Notes under the pieces: model-generated
Told to the model about the DNA's origin: nothing
Seen by the model: only the letters and a program-made list of their open reading frames with translations
The model's database searches: none
Assembly: GCA_040954595.2 (NCBI GenBank)
Contig: CM082577.2
Span: forward strand, 16,368,001 to 16,432,000
DNA length: 64,000 nucleotides
Origin: Balanoglossus misakiensis
Lineage: Eukaryota > Hemichordata
Direction of reading: 5' to 3'
In this document: piece after piece, positions 37,701 to 50,010 of the stretch
Layout: the number at the start of each line of letters is the position of its first letter
Numbering within the stretch: the stretch's first letter is position 1
Made by a program: the position numbers and the translations under genes

Positions 37701-40700
37701 TAATCATGTGTAAACTTCATATGCCACTCCTGCAGCAGAGTAGTGATATATGTTGCAGTAAATAGGCTTATCATATCTTATTACCTGTTTCCTTTCCACC
37801 TTAATCTCATCTCCACTTTCACATTCAGAATCCAATGCAGATTTTACCTTGAATAATTAATGTAGGATTTCTCTTTCTCTGAACCAGGGACTTCAACGCT
37901 CTGCAGAAGGCTTCATTGGACAATGTGTTAGACTTGTAGGCCATCTGTTGTCTGTACTGCTGCTTACCATTGCAATAAATGTAGCAATTAAGGTAAGTCA
38001 CCTGACCTTTAATTCAGAATTAAAATTGACACATCCTGAATACTGTAATGTTGTTAGGGATTGATACAAGATGTTGAAGAAGCCATGTGATGGCTTCACA
38101 AATGAAACACATATAATTGTGTTTCATCCACATTCAAATTCCTTGTTTCGCTCTCTGGGTAACGTAACCACTGAGTACAAATTTTCAATTAAAATGTCAA
38201 TCTCTAATCACCACAAGAAGTTTATTTCAACTTGATTGCTGTGCCTTCTTTACCAAAATATGTGAATGAAATGACAGAATGTCTGTCTCACCACTTGTGT
38301 TTTGGAGTTGAATTGGAGAAACACAATACAATGTACTTGGGCACTTTCACTTTTTTGGGTCATCACTACCACTTACATGTACAACTTGATAAAATTTAAA
38401 GTGTAGAGCTCTGTAATCAAATCAGAAAATTCTACGTTGACTTATAGTACAGCCACTATTTAGGATATGCCATCGCCCTTGTGATGATGGTTCTTACACA
38501 TAAATGTGTATTGTTTTCAAATTATTTTACATATTATTATATAGTACACTGATGATATATTCATTTTCTTTGAATAATCTAGAGTGCCATACATGTTGAA
38601 GCTGATGAACATATCTTCAAGTTCTTGATGGCCAAATTTGGAGTGGCTCATACAAGGTGAATTGACTTCCTTAACCCGTTCACCACCATGGTTCAGTCCA
38701 AACCCATTGTTTTCTATAGCAAGGTTGGACCTGTAAAGAGAGAACTGGGGGCGAATGGGTTAAACGGGGGCAATGAATATATACACCAATTTTTTTTTTA
38801 TCAGTGTGCAGAGTTCAAAAACTTTTTGTCAATTTCAAGATTCTCCAGATTTCTTTTTGTTTAATAGTCCTATATCTTTGCGTGTAACGTGTGAAAAAAT
38901 TCACTTTGTCCCAAGATAATTTATGCATCAGTGGGTAAATCATATTGACTCATACTGACATTTATTTATAAAAGAAACATGTGTAAGGTGACCTATCATT
39001 AAAAATAATTCTTCAAAAAATGTTGACTGCTCTGCATGACTTTGGTTTCGGTCTTTTTCTTTGGTCAAAAGAGACATTATTTTTTTTTTCTAACCTCCAT
39101 ACTTAGAGTACCAAATTGTTTTGGCCTGCTGAACTTAACCCAGCTATGTCTTAAATTTATTCTGGTTTTACTATGATCAAACATTACATTTTTGCAAAGA
39201 AAAATGTAATAAATATAATAGTATTTTGAACAACTTTATTCTTATAAGAAAAATAACTTGCCCATTCAGTTACAACTTGAATTTCCCTTGTGCTTTTAAA
39301 TTTAGCTTTGTGTGTAATGAAATATTGAATAGAGAAATTGAACTGGCATTGCTCAGCTCTGATCATTAATGTGTGTGAACTCTTCTTCACCTGCAGAGAC
39401 TTTGATGCCAACTTGTATCTGTGCACTGGAGCTTTTGATTTCCTGCCAATGAATACATTCTCTCGTCTGACTCATCGTTTGGTTTTCCCATTCTATGGAG
39501 TTGCTCAAGTAGCACTTCTTGGTCTGATAGTCACCTTTGTATGGCAGAAACTACAAGGGTAAGCTTCTTCATGTATGTATTGTGTGGTCTTATCATTAAG
39601 TGTTTCAGACAGTACACATGATCCCGTAATCACTTCATTGATAATTAATTATTTAGATAATTAATTAGTTTACAACCTTCATTTCTTCAGGCAGTGTATA
39701 ATTTGACCATGGAGATTCATTCTCCTTGTATCTAGCGCCCTCTACAGGTACAGATACTCCAGTAAATATGGTAGCCTGCTAGTCTCGGTTACCCAGAGCC
39801 CTCTGCTTCTTCCGTTAGGCACTCCAGAAAGAGGGTCTGGGGAAACCCGGTAGACAAATCGCCGGGCGGAATCGGGACAGCTGCGATGCATGACGGGAGA
39901 TTAATATTCGATACGATATTATGATATGACGATATTAGAAAACTATTTACCAAACTTCTCTCTCTCTTTTCAATTTGTATACAGTTTTAGCAGGTCTAGC
40001 ACTTCTCAGCATGTTTTCTTTATCGTATGTCATACATGTCGGCCGTGAGGTTCGCGCGCAGGACGTCGCCATTTTGGAATATTAATCTCCCGTCATGCAT
40101 CGCAGCTGTCCCGATTCCGCCCGGCGATTTGTCTACCGGGTTTCCCCAGACCCTCTTTCTGGAGTGCCTAACGGAAGAAGCAGAGGGCTCTGGGTAACCG
40201 AGACTAGGTAGCCTGCATGCTGCATAAATGATGTCATATCTTTCGTGTTTTTGTGTTGCCATTGTGTATTTCTCAGGAGGAAATCTATCTGCAATTTAGA
40301 CCTACTTGAGGGCACACAACACAGTTACGCATCTGTAAAATTTGCCTTATTTTGAAAATAAGGTGTGAACTAGACTTCCATGAATAATTTGTGACTTATT
40401 TGTACTATTCGTAGTAAATTGCATACACGGCATATTTTTAGTTTGCCTGATTTGGTAAATCAACCTGTAGATTTAAGTGGACTTCAGACCTCAGCTTGTA
40501 GACCCCAGAGTTACCAAAATAGCGTATTATATTATATATCTGGTATATTTTCAGTTAATTTTACACGCATAGAATAAACCAACAAATAGCATGGAAGGGT
40601 GTTAGTCTCAGTTACCCAGAGCCCTCTGCTTCTTCCGTTGGGCACACCATAGACAAATCTCCGGGCAAAGATGGCCGACTTGAGACAAAAGCGATGCATG

Positions 40701-43700
40701 ATGGTTGCAGCCTCAAACATAAAAAAACATGCTGAGAAGTGCCCAGACCTGCTAAAACTGTCGACATATTAAAGAGAGAGAGAGAGCAGTTTGGTAAATA
40801 GTATTCTAATATCGTCATATCATAATATCAAATGTCATAAATGTCGACCATCATGCATCGCTTGTGCCTCAAGTTGGCCATCTTTGCTCGGAGATTTTTC
40901 TACAGTGTTTCCCCAGACCCTCTTTCTGGAGTGCCCAACGGAAGAAGCAGGGGGTTCTGGGTAACCGAGACTAGGAAGGGTGTATGCCAGAATAAACACG
41001 GGTACAATGCTTTGATAACTTTTAATGTGTGTATTGGTTTCAGTGAAATGGCTCATTTACAAATGAATATATATAGGTCCATATTATTGCATTTATTTGA
41101 TTTACGGTATATTTCAGATCATCTGAAGCAGTGACATCATCAGTGGGCAGTGATGGTGGCAAGGCGGCTAATAACCAATGGAGATCACATCCTTTGAAAG
41201 AAAGACCAGAACTGGCATTCCATTGCATTCAGACTGTCTTATTTGCTTGCATTGCTGTGACAACCATGAGATTCAAATACCTGTGGACAGCTGAAATGTG
41301 TATCCTGGCAGCTTTTGTGGTGGCTGACTATCACACATGGAAGTGGCTGTTGAAGAAATGTGATGTCCAATCAGAAGTCACAGTAAGTCAAAGAACAGTA
41401 TTGGAACCAGTCAGATTTTCAACAGACTTACATGTAGTGGTATAACATTTTGATAGTTATCGGTACTATAATTTATTTTCATGGTACGCCATGTGGACTA
41501 TGATGGAAACTTGAAAGACGGCTTAAATGATTAACTATCTTTTGTTATCTACGGTAGGATGTTTTGGACACAGCATTGTAAGTTAAAAATGTATTGATGT
41601 GACTTTGCAACAGTACTAGTCTATTTCATATTAAGATATGTCATGATACTATGCTCTTTGGATAGACAGCTCAGTGTATGAACTTTGTGGTCAGTCAATA
41701 TACTCTGTCTTGTCATCTTCCCACAGATTGGTATTGTAAGACATGCAGCCACTCTGGTTGTACTCATAGGTTTGCTAATAAGAGTAAGTATAAGTTTGCA
41801 GATACTGCATCTATAAACTGTTTTAAAAGTACTGACTTTCAAGATGTGATTTTGAAAGCATATATTTTTAACTTTTTTATAGCTAAAAGCAAATTGATAA
41901 TGTCAGGTTAGCTTTGGTAAATAATTTGATGTTTGATAAATGAATTCCACCAATTAAATATTTAGTGTCAAGAATCAGGACCAGGGATTGCAAGCAAATT
42001 TTGCCTTTAGTCAGTTATGTTTATCACAGTAATCAAAGCTTTTCATCACACACATTTGCGAAATGCTGAACAGTAGTATAAAAGAACTCAACATGTACAT
42101 TGTACTGTGTGTTGTGCTGTGTTGTGGAATGACTTCTGTTTCACTCATTTACCACTGCATGTCCTCATACACAGGAAATTAGCCATCTGCATTGTGTGCA
42201 TACTAGTAGACATGAAACTTTCAGAGTTGATTGAATGTACTAAACCATGTTCATAGACAGTGCAGTTTTCTACTGTCTAAGGCCATGATTCAGAAGTGTG
42301 TGCATGTAGTTTGTGAAAGTAAATAATAATGGTCTTGAAATTTATTTGGAAAGTGTCTATGTGTTGATCTGTAGGTATTGCCAGATGTGTTTGCAGAATT
42401 GGAAGAGTTGAGAGAATTTTATGACCCTGACACTGTAGCACTAATGAACTGGATCAAGTATGTGAACATTTTAGTTCTTTGTAGATTTGGTATGTTCAGT
42501 ATTAACAATGCCTGTACAAGATCATCAGCTTTGTGACAAGAACAGCTTTGACTCTGTAATGGTCCTGGCTGTGCAACAAAATGAGAGACTGAGAGAGTCA
42601 CAAAGATTTAAAACAATCGTGATATGCATCTTCATCTCATTTTTAACAACAGCATCCATGGACAGAAATGAATGTTTCTTATTGTTGTGTTTCCTGTACA
42701 GGCTGTAGTAAGTGTCAGCATGAGACACACCAACTTATCTGAAGGTCTTTAATTTTGGTTTCAATTGACATGTCAAGTCACAGGCATCCCTCTAAATCTT
42801 AACGTAAACAAAAACAACTGATTCTATCTCAGTGGAGGATTGATTATTCCATATTGCAAAAATGTGAGAATTGACACATTGCTTTGTTTGATTACAGGGG
42901 TTTTACAGATAAAAGTGCAGTATTCAGTGGTAGCATGCAGTTACTAGCAGGTGTGAAATTATGTACAGGCCGAAAACTGACAAATCATCCACATTATGAA
43001 GATAAACTTTTACGTGAGAAGACATTCCAGGTAAGTTCATAGCTCCCATGAATATGTATAAGACCTGCTTGTACAGAGGGATTGAAATGTGATGACAATT
43101 GAAAGTGTTCTGTATTCTAAATACAGAAAAAAATTTTCACCTAAGAAAGTCATGAAAATACAGTAAACATTATCATTTCTTCAAACACTTACTACATTAA
43201 ATTGTTGACTGTTTTTACCCACAATGAAATTATCATCATTATGTGAATTGACCCTCTAAGAATTATTTTTGATTCATCTTGGTTTGGTCCGAGTCCATTG
43301 ATTTCTGTGGTAAAGCTGGACCTCTCCAGTGGGAACTAGGGGTTGAAAGGGTTGACATTTTTAAACGCTGAACCTGGTGCAAATAACGTGTAATCAGAAT
43401 CAGGTTATGTGTAATCTTCATTTGTGGTGCATCTACCGTAGTTGTCCGGGTAAGAACCCCTGCTCGGACAAACGCCCCCCCCCTGGTTTTAGGGCCCATT
43501 TGTAGATCGAGGCCATATCTAGTCTCGGTTACCCAGACGCCTTTGCTTCTTCCGATGCTCTCCAGAAAAGGGTCTGGGGAAATGCTATTGAAAGCTTTGT
43601 AAAACAAAATGGCCGATGTCAGGATTTTGATCATCGCCTGATTGGCTGAGCTGTCAGTATGACCCGGGTCACTGACTCTCGACAATGTCTGATTATTTGT

Positions 43701-46700
43701 GGTATCTTCATATCAAGAGACCGGTACTTGTTGGTTGATGCGAAAGGCAAAAGGCGTCCTCTGTTAGCATTGTTGGAGAAATTATATGAAATATCTTTGG
43801 TAGACGATTGTCGAAACTATTGCAGTGACCCGGGTCATACTGACAGCTCAGCCAATCAGGCGATGATCAAAATCCTGACATCGGCCATTTTGTTTTACAA
43901 AGCTTTCAATAGCATTTCCCCAGACCCTTTTCTGGAGAGCATCGGAAGAGCAAAGGCGTCTGGGTAACCGAGACTAGGCCATATCCGGTCTAAAGCCCCC
44001 CCCCCCCCCCCCACCCCCCCCCACCCCCCGGCCGAATATCCATTAAATTCTTGGAAATTTAATAAAGTGCAATGCAAAAAAGGCGGATTTTCATCCCCAA
44101 AGTCACTAAAAGTGAAAAAAAAATGTATGATGATTTACTTTCGCGCTGATTATCGTACCCATGCACCGCGGCCGACTGGCCACGCTGAGTTATATATAGC
44201 CGCTCTAGAAAACATGACCTCAGACAGGTCCCTCGGGACCGTGCCTCGAATTCAACGATCACGTAGATGGACGCGCTGCCGCGTGTGAGGTCACCGGGGA
44301 GCTTTCCAAAGCGGCCGCGTGGAGCTGCTTCAGTCCGTCCTCGACGCGAAACACCCAACATTGGAAGATCCCGACTTGGACTCGGAGAATGAACCACTCA
44401 AAAATTTGCATAAAAGTCGAGGTGGCCATCCCTCATTTGCATAAATCTCGAGGCCATATCCGGGCTAAAGCCCCCCCCTGTTTTTTCGCTAATCTGTTGG
44501 CCCAGCACCCGGGGCTCTTACCCGGGCAACTACGGTAGTTCTTAAATAAAAGCATATGGTCATTTTATGCTACACACTTACCATGGAAAGCAGTGATCTG
44601 GCCAATTAACAGATTTTCACTGGGTGGCCATGCAATAATGGCTCAATGACATTGTCATTTGAATACAGAGATATGCCGTTTTATCCATATATGAGCATTT
44701 AATATATAAACAAATTATAGATGATTGTAGAGGTCACATATACTGATTCCTCTTACACATTAAATGTGGTCTACCAGCTTGACTTCTGTTATTACAAATG
44801 ATTTGAACAGGGTTACGTTACAGTCAAACCTGTGTTAACGACCACTCGCCCATAACGACCACTCGCCCATAACGACCACCTTCAAACGGTCCCTACGGAG
44901 TTTACATGTAAAAGACACTGTATATAGCGACCAACTGTCTAACGCGACCAGCGACCACAGTTTTCATGCAATTTTGACATCATGACCTTTGAATTGCGAC
45001 CACTGGACAGCTTGTCGGCCGATCGCAAGATCAAGCTAGGCCGGAAAATAAAAGGGCGGTCTTTTCAGTGATGACTGTTTAAAACTATTGTTCATTCCAA
45101 TGTTAGTTAATTAGGGTTGTGAACGATGACAAACGCATAGCAATGCTAATTGCTATACCCCCTTGAACATAGTGGGAAGGTGATAAACACCCGCTATCAA
45201 CACACACAAACAGATCGGGAGTTCATTTCAGAGAGCGACTATTGTCTAAGTTAGTCATGATACACATGGCCGATCCATTCATGATTGTCGGGCTTGCCTT
45301 TGATTGTGTATCCACGGGTGTAATCACATCCACGTACGTCGATAGAACGCATCGCACGTCGATTGAACGCATCGCGTTGCCGCGACATGTCTACGGAATC
45401 GGCACTTGACAGTGCCGGTCAATTCCGACACCCCCATTCATACAAGTTGACAGACATTAAAAACTGCTGAAATTTGAAAGGTTGGCTTCAAAGTTTTATC
45501 ACGGAACATTAAAATTGCCACTGTATGCATGCACATGCTGCGGAAGCCATTTTGTTGTTGTCTTGTGATGACGTATGTTGTTGTTCTGTGACGTTATGTT
45601 CGGACTGCGCATGAGTGCAGTCCAAACCCTTGCCCCAATTAATATTCATGAATAAATGAATACATTAATGAACCTCCTTTTAAAGACCACCTGTCTATAA
45701 AGACCACTCAGCCCCAGTCCCTTGACCGGTCTTTATACACAGGTTTGACTGTACAATCATGCAAGGTAGGACTTGTGTGAGACTAGGGTATGTACATGTC
45801 CCTTTAATTAGAGTACTGGTACTATCAGTCTTTTCTACTTGTTTTGTAAAATAAATTAACGTCTTTGTGCAAAATGCCTGATTTGAACTTTTTATTACCC
45901 CAATTGGGTTTAACATTATGGATGATTTTGTGTGATGCTTATGGAACCTGATACACTGGCTGAAAAATGTTGGTAGGAGAGTTTAAAGGTGACCATAATC
46001 TAGTTTACATCTCTCCACTCTCACTTATCCACTTGACAGGTGTATCAGTACTATGGCAAGAGATCAGCAGAGGACATTTATAAGATTCACAAAGCAATTG
46101 GCACTAACTATATCATACTGGAAGACAGTATCTGCTACTCTGGACAGCCGCCTGGATGCAGATTACCAGATCTTATTGACATTGCAAATGGACATGTAAG
46201 TATACATCTCTCTAGCCTGGCAAAGGGTGACATATCCCCCATGTTGATACCATCCTGAATGAAACACTGATTGGTGTATAATTGGTTGGTGTTCTGACCA
46301 TTACATTTTCATGGTGAGAATGCTGAATGAATAACTAATGGACATACATGTACCCTAGCTGAGTAGGTCAGCCAGAATGGGTTACTTTGGACAACCACAG
46401 AACATGTACATACAGTTCTTCTATGGATTTGTAAAAGACACTATTAAAATTATTGGTTTTGGAGTTTTGTGACAAGGAAGTTCTAGATTTTAAGGGTGCA
46501 TGTGTGCAGATTTTTTTCTAGGCAACAATCAGGTAGTTCAATAACTGTTTGCCTTTGACATACTCTGTATTTTATTAGTGCAAAATGACACAGTACTCAT
46601 GTTACAATAATCAGACAAATCATAGCTCCCAACACTGTTTAATTTGTGATTAGCTTGTCTGCCCCTGGACTCTCTCACAGCCCACGGTTTGCTACAAGGC

Positions 46701-47505
46701 TCTTCACTGACGCGCCCTCAACCATTTAGCAAAGGAGAAGCCCCATATAGTGTTGTGCAGCGAACCTTAGCACACATGCACTCAGACCATAAGCCTGCAT
46801 GGACGACGAGGGGTGATGTGAGAGAGTCTATTCTCACACTCCTGGCAGGCTGGGAGTGTGAGAACAGAGTGTGAGAACAATTTGTTCTCACACTCTCACT
46901 GAATTGAAAGCTGTATATGACGCGAGCGCTTATTGGTTGACAAAGCATTCTTTTGCTAACGCGCGCTAAATGTTATCCAATGGCGCGATGTGTATTACAG
47001 GGACAGAGACGTCAACATGCCCAGACGACAGTTCCAGAGTCATTTATTCAATGTTTTTAACGAATTTGGCTAATTTGTGACCGTGTGAGAAAAATAATCT
47101 CACACACCAGGGACCTGGGATCATATTTCTCACACTCGTCGGGGATACACTCGCCTGCGGCTCGTGTGGGACAGAAAATCCCAATTCGTGTGAGAAATAT
47201 GATCCCAGGCCCTTGGCCCTATTAGTCTGCCTCTTGCGGAAATTTCAGACATCATATCTTGATTTGTGGACTCCGAAAGAGAAATCTTGAGTTTACTCAG
47301 TTTACCGAAGAAATATTGTCAATTTGATGTCATCTTTTGTGTTCCTCAATAGGTTGTTGAAGGTCTAGAAGACAAAGAAGGACTAAGCACCCCTCCCTAC
47401 GGCAGATTCTGTGATCAAATAAGACAAAAGGACAATTCAGAATATACAAAGTACTTCACACCAGTGTTTAAGAATAAAACATTTCGAGTTTACAAACTGT
47501 TATGA
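31725..47505 (+). CDS. DPY19L3: DPY19L3-like C-mannosyltransferase (complete, 16 coding exons)
   Basis: A multi-pass ER enzyme that attaches mannose to tryptophan in thrombospondin-type repeats, using dolichol-phosphate-mannose. Coding exons: 31725-32015, 33215-33305, 34442-34563, 35249-35394, 35625-35748, 35890-36024, 37269-37400, 37888-37992, 38583-38656, 39397-39558, 41118-41382, 41727-41783, 42375-42457, 42898-43030, 46040-46195, 47353-47505. All joins are GT/AG and in phase: 2229 nt, 742 aa (human L3 is 716). L3-type signatures are [70 protein letters not shown] and the end [18 protein letters not shown] lies in the first luminal loop, where the family's catalytic acidic residues are. 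A basic, Ser-rich N-tail precedes TM1 (about residues 57-86). An AATAAA-type signal is near 47693. Introns are full of mobile elements. Confidence 0.96.
32527..32620. mobile_element. short MITE, family B (~94 bp), intron 1 of DPY19L3
   Basis: Starts TTAACCCTTTCACC and ends GGTGAAAGGGTT, with GGATTTGGACTGAACCATG in the core. The inverted ends and size match copies at 33866-33954, 38671-38763, 43265-43353 and 54608-54698, with a partial copy at 23479-23550. Confidence 0.75.
32669..32787. repeat. fold-back element in DPY19L3 intron 1
   Basis: Arms CTTCCATCCCGCTTGT and ACAAGTGGGATGGAAG enclose a tighter inverted pair (CTCGCCAAAATGAATAA with TTATTCATTTTGGCGAG). Confidence 0.75.
33005..33130 (+). 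mobile_element. MITE family A, internally deleted copy
   Basis: Ends AGGTATACAGTCACC and GGTGACCGTATACCT, with a TTAA on the right only. The core is shorter than in the other copies. DPY19L3 intron 1. Confidence 0.75.
33866..33954. mobile_element. MITE family B copy
   Basis: CTTTCACCACCATGGTTCAG at the left and GGGGGTGAAAGGGTT at the right, as in the 32527 copy but in inverse orientation. DPY19L3 intron 2. Confidence 0.7.
34109..34132. repeat. poly-C tract followed by (CA)n
   Basis: An uninterrupted run of more than 20 C bases, then TCACACACACACAC. DPY19L3 intron 2; length is likely polymorphic or uncertain in assembly. Confidence 0.85.
35457..35480. repeat. (TG)n microsatellite
   Basis: A run of about 11 GT/TG dinucleotides in DPY19L3 intron 4. 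Confidence 0.85.
36160..36490. repeat. dispersed repeat with fold-back end, copy 1
   Basis: Shares over 250 bp with 46845-47217, including ATCCAATGGCGCGATGTGTA, CCCAGACGACAGTTCCAGAG and AACGAATTTGGC. The right part is an imperfect inverted repeat built from GTGTGAGAAA/TTTCTCACAC and GGGACCTGGGAT. DPY19L3 intron 6. Confidence 0.8.
38671..38763. mobile_element. MITE family B copy with flanking TTAA
   Basis: TTAACCCGTTCACCACCATG at the left and GGGCGAATGGGTTAA at the right. The core carries TCAGTCCAAACCCATTG. DPY19L3 intron 9. Confidence 0.8.
39780..40206. mobile_element. Mutator-like fold-back MITE, copy 1
   Basis: Ends TAGTCTCGGTTACCC and GGGTAACCGAGACTA, with near-perfect inverted arms of about 128 bp (AGAGGGTCTGGGG, GATGCATGACGGG). 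Flanked by a perfect 10-bp duplication GGTAGCCTGC (39770-39779 and 40207-40216). Long inverted ends plus a 9-10-bp target duplication fit Mutator/MULE-type mobilisation. No coding sequence. DPY19L3 intron 10. Confidence 0.85.
40603..40973. mobile_element. Mutator-like fold-back MITE, copy 2
   Basis: Same ends as copy 1 (one mismatch at the left), flanked by the perfect 10-bp duplication GGAAGGGTGT (40593-40602 and 40974-40983). The left arm is shortened relative to the right. Only ~400 bp from copy 1 in the same intron. Confidence 0.85.
43265..43353. mobile_element. MITE family B copy, diverged
   Basis: Contains TTGGTTTGGTCCGAGTCCAT and ends GGGGTTGAAAGGGTT. The left end is decayed. DPY19L3 intron 14. 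Confidence 0.55.
43433..44538. mobile_element. larger inverted-repeat element carrying a nested insertion
   Basis: Ends CTACCGTAGTTGTCCGGGTA and TACCCGGGCAACTACGGTAG are inverted copies. The interior has C-rich runs and two copies of GGCCATATCCGG(T/G)CTAAAGC. Copy 3 of the Mutator-like fold-back (43520-43976) sits inside, so this element is older. No transposase was seen. No clear target duplication was found. Confidence 0.7.
43520..43976. mobile_element. Mutator-like fold-back MITE, copy 3, nested
   Basis: Ends TAGTCTCGGTTACCC and GGGTAACCGAGACTA with long inverted arms (TTGTTTTACAAAGC and complement, GACCCGGGTCA). Flanked by the 9-bp duplication GGCCATATC (43511-43519 and 43977-43985). It is inserted into the element at 43433-44538. 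Confidence 0.85.
44821..45751. mobile_element. non-autonomous pogo/Tigger-like element, 931 bp
   Basis: Flanked by TA (44819-44820 and 45752-45753). Inverted ends are CAGTCAAACCTGTGT and ACACAGGTTTGACTG. Just inside are tandem AACGACCACTCGCCCAT blocks, and AAAGACCAC blocks near the right end. TA targets and CAGT...AACCT ends fit the Tc1/mariner superfamily, pogo branch. No transposase was seen. DPY19L3 intron 14. Confidence 0.8.
46845..47217. repeat. dispersed repeat with fold-back end, copy 2
   Basis: Second copy of the repeat at 36160-36490, with extra GTGTGAGAACA inverted pairs at its left end. It ends about 136 bp before the last DPY19L3 exon. Confidence 0.8.
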
Positions 47506-48744
47506 TGATTATGGAAATATTGTAATATTGCAGCGCCTGTGAAATATCAAAGCCCCATGAGCTGCAACTTTTGGGAAATTATCCAGAAATTTATTTTCAC
47601 ACTGTACTAGTCCATAGAGATGTATGCACTGAAGTATATACAGGTATTTTAAATCCAGCGTATGAATGCCTATGCAAGTTTTAACCAGATAAATAATAAA
47701 GATTTGCCCAAAAAAGGAATAGGGCCGTCACCAGGGGATAATGCAATATACAATGAAAATGTAGCATTTCTAACATTGAAACTTCATAAACAAAGCATTT
47801 TCTCATCCTCCAGAACATGAGAGAGTAAATGTACTCCACTGAGACATTACATTTTTATTTTTCGGTGCAATATTTCACTTTTTTTTTAATTGTGGGAATT
47901 TTAGACAGTACTGATATTTGTTTGCACATTTTGTCATGATTGATTTCTTGACAATATCATTTATTACAAATGTTGACAGAATTAAAAGCATATCCAAGAA
48001 TATTTAAAGCTTAACTTTTTTTATTGAGTTGCAGCTCATAAGGCTTTATAGAGTATTATCCAGTTTCTTCACAGTTTGATTTTATTCGTCATTTCACAAT
48101 GTCATTTGAGATCATTGCTGTAGCTTGAACATATCACATCATTTCTGCATTTAATGCTCAAAGCTTTAGGAGACCTGTGACTTTTGGTGGGAAGAAATTC
48201 CCATTTGGAGTGCTGGGTTTGGTTTCTTTGGCATGTAAGCTATCATAATTTCTTCACTGATGATTGAAGTGTAGACTGAAAGATTCAGTAGGGTTGTAGG
48301 CAGAGCGGCTGCACACAACTGAATATTCCAGTCCTTTTGAAATGTAGAACTGTTGTAAACCTTGCGAGACTTGACCGTATGAGAATTGAAACCTGGGACA
48401 ATTGTAAACCTGCTCGGAGTTGTTGTATAAATCTTACAAGAGCCTGTTATAAATTTATGGTGTTATGTAAGCCTTATTAGAGTTTGTTGTAAATTTACAA
48501 TGTTGTGTTGGCCTGTTTCCAGAAGTTTGTTGTTAATCTATGACAATTTGAATCCAAAGAAGCAGTTACAGAAAATAAGAGATTAGCTCAAAACAAGACT
48601 AAGAGTGGTATACGTAGCAATATTGTGAAATTGTAACCAACATTTAATTCTAGAAAATGGAAACTGTACTTGCACCTTGCATCAAATATTCATTTTGATT
48701 GAGAAAAAAAAGAACTTCAAAATTTACACATTGTCTGGCTGTGT

Positions 48745-48937
48745 TTAAAGGTATACGGTCACCTCCAATTTACATATGCCCATATATGTAAGAAATGGCA
48801 TATTTGAGCGTTCTAAACAACACATGGTGGTGCTCCTTTTTTCGCATGTGCCACCCACTGAAAATCTGTGATTGGTTAGATCTCAATTTTCCATGGTAAC
48901 TGTAGCTATATTTGCATAGGTGGCCGTATACCTTTAA
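48745..48937 (-). mobile_element. TTAA-flanked MITE family A, inverted copy
   Basis: TTAAAGGTATACGGTCACC at one end and GTATACCTTTAA at the other. The core (CCACTGAAAATCTGTGATTG) is the reverse complement of the 26125 copy. Confidence 0.85.
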
Positions 48938-49982
48938 TATTGCTGGCCTCTACTAATATTACATTGTATTGGAAACCTTGTGTATATGTACTATTATGTA
49001 GTTGAAGTAGATATGCAAACCGGTGATTGTGTTAAACATTCTGATGTTTTGTAAATGTCACAAGGACAAAACGCATAATTTTGAAACCCCCGGCCTGAAC
49101 TAATTTGCATACCAAAGTTCACCAAAGGGAATCCTCCTGAATGCGCATATTTGTACAAAACTGCCTCCGTATATTCTTGCCTTTTGCTCGTTTCATGGAA
49201 TAAATCACAGGAATTTAGTCGTTAGACATTCATGGTCTTGTTCGACAAAGAAGTATTTTCAGTGTTTGTTACAAATAACTTGAGAAATTACATTGCTTAC
49301 TGGAACTTTGCATGAGATGTTACCACTCTGTATTGAGCCGAAAGTATTAATGATGGCCCCTCTTGAAGATTTGCCTGTTGTAGTGCTTATACATGTATGT
49401 TGTTTTGTAAAAAGAGTCTGTTGTTTTGTGTTTTAAAGTACATGTACAGCACTTTACCTGAGAATATTTAATTTTATTGAAAATGTTGTGTTGTGTTTGT
49501 CGTTTCTTGTAAATGCTTGCCTTTCTCAAAAGTACCATTTTTTTGTGTGATGTAATTTTTCAACTGAGGTGTTCACATGTTACAACATGTGGATGTTGTT
49601 GCCAACGCTATACAGCAATGCAATATAAGTATTAGGGATATTTTATGCAGTATTAACAATGTGGATACTATATCACACTATTATAGTAATATCAGATTTT
49701 AGTAATGAATAGCGTATTTCATGATGAACAAATGTTACCAGACACAGAGCAAGAATATCACAGGGAACTCAAAAAATCTTGTTGTAATTGTTTGTTGTTA
49801 GCAAAATAAATTCAAGAAAATTAATTTGTTGTTGTGTCAATCATGGTGATGATGATGATATAGGGGTTCAGACTGGACAGTTCATGGCAGAGTAGCACAG
49901 ATGCTGGGCCTGGGCTGGTGTAAAATAACCAATGTGGCCATGCTGTATCTGCCAAGAGCTGACTTAGTTTGTTCCTGATAGA

Positions 49983-50010
49983 AAAGGGGGGGGGGGGGGG
50001 GGGGGGGGGG
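49983..50010. repeat. poly-G tract (~28 bp)
   Basis: An uninterrupted G run. Such tracts are frequent in this window and their exact length is unreliable. Confidence 0.85.

Noticed and set aside
40020-41056. Several short minus-strand frames with a shared PSLGYPEP-type sequence
   Set aside because: Translations of the Mutator-like fold-back arms, not a gene family.
43263-43967. Open frames of 140 and 102 codons in the DPY19L3 intron
   Set aside because: They run through the inverted arms of a fold-back MITE, and the shared peptide stretches are translations of the two arms.
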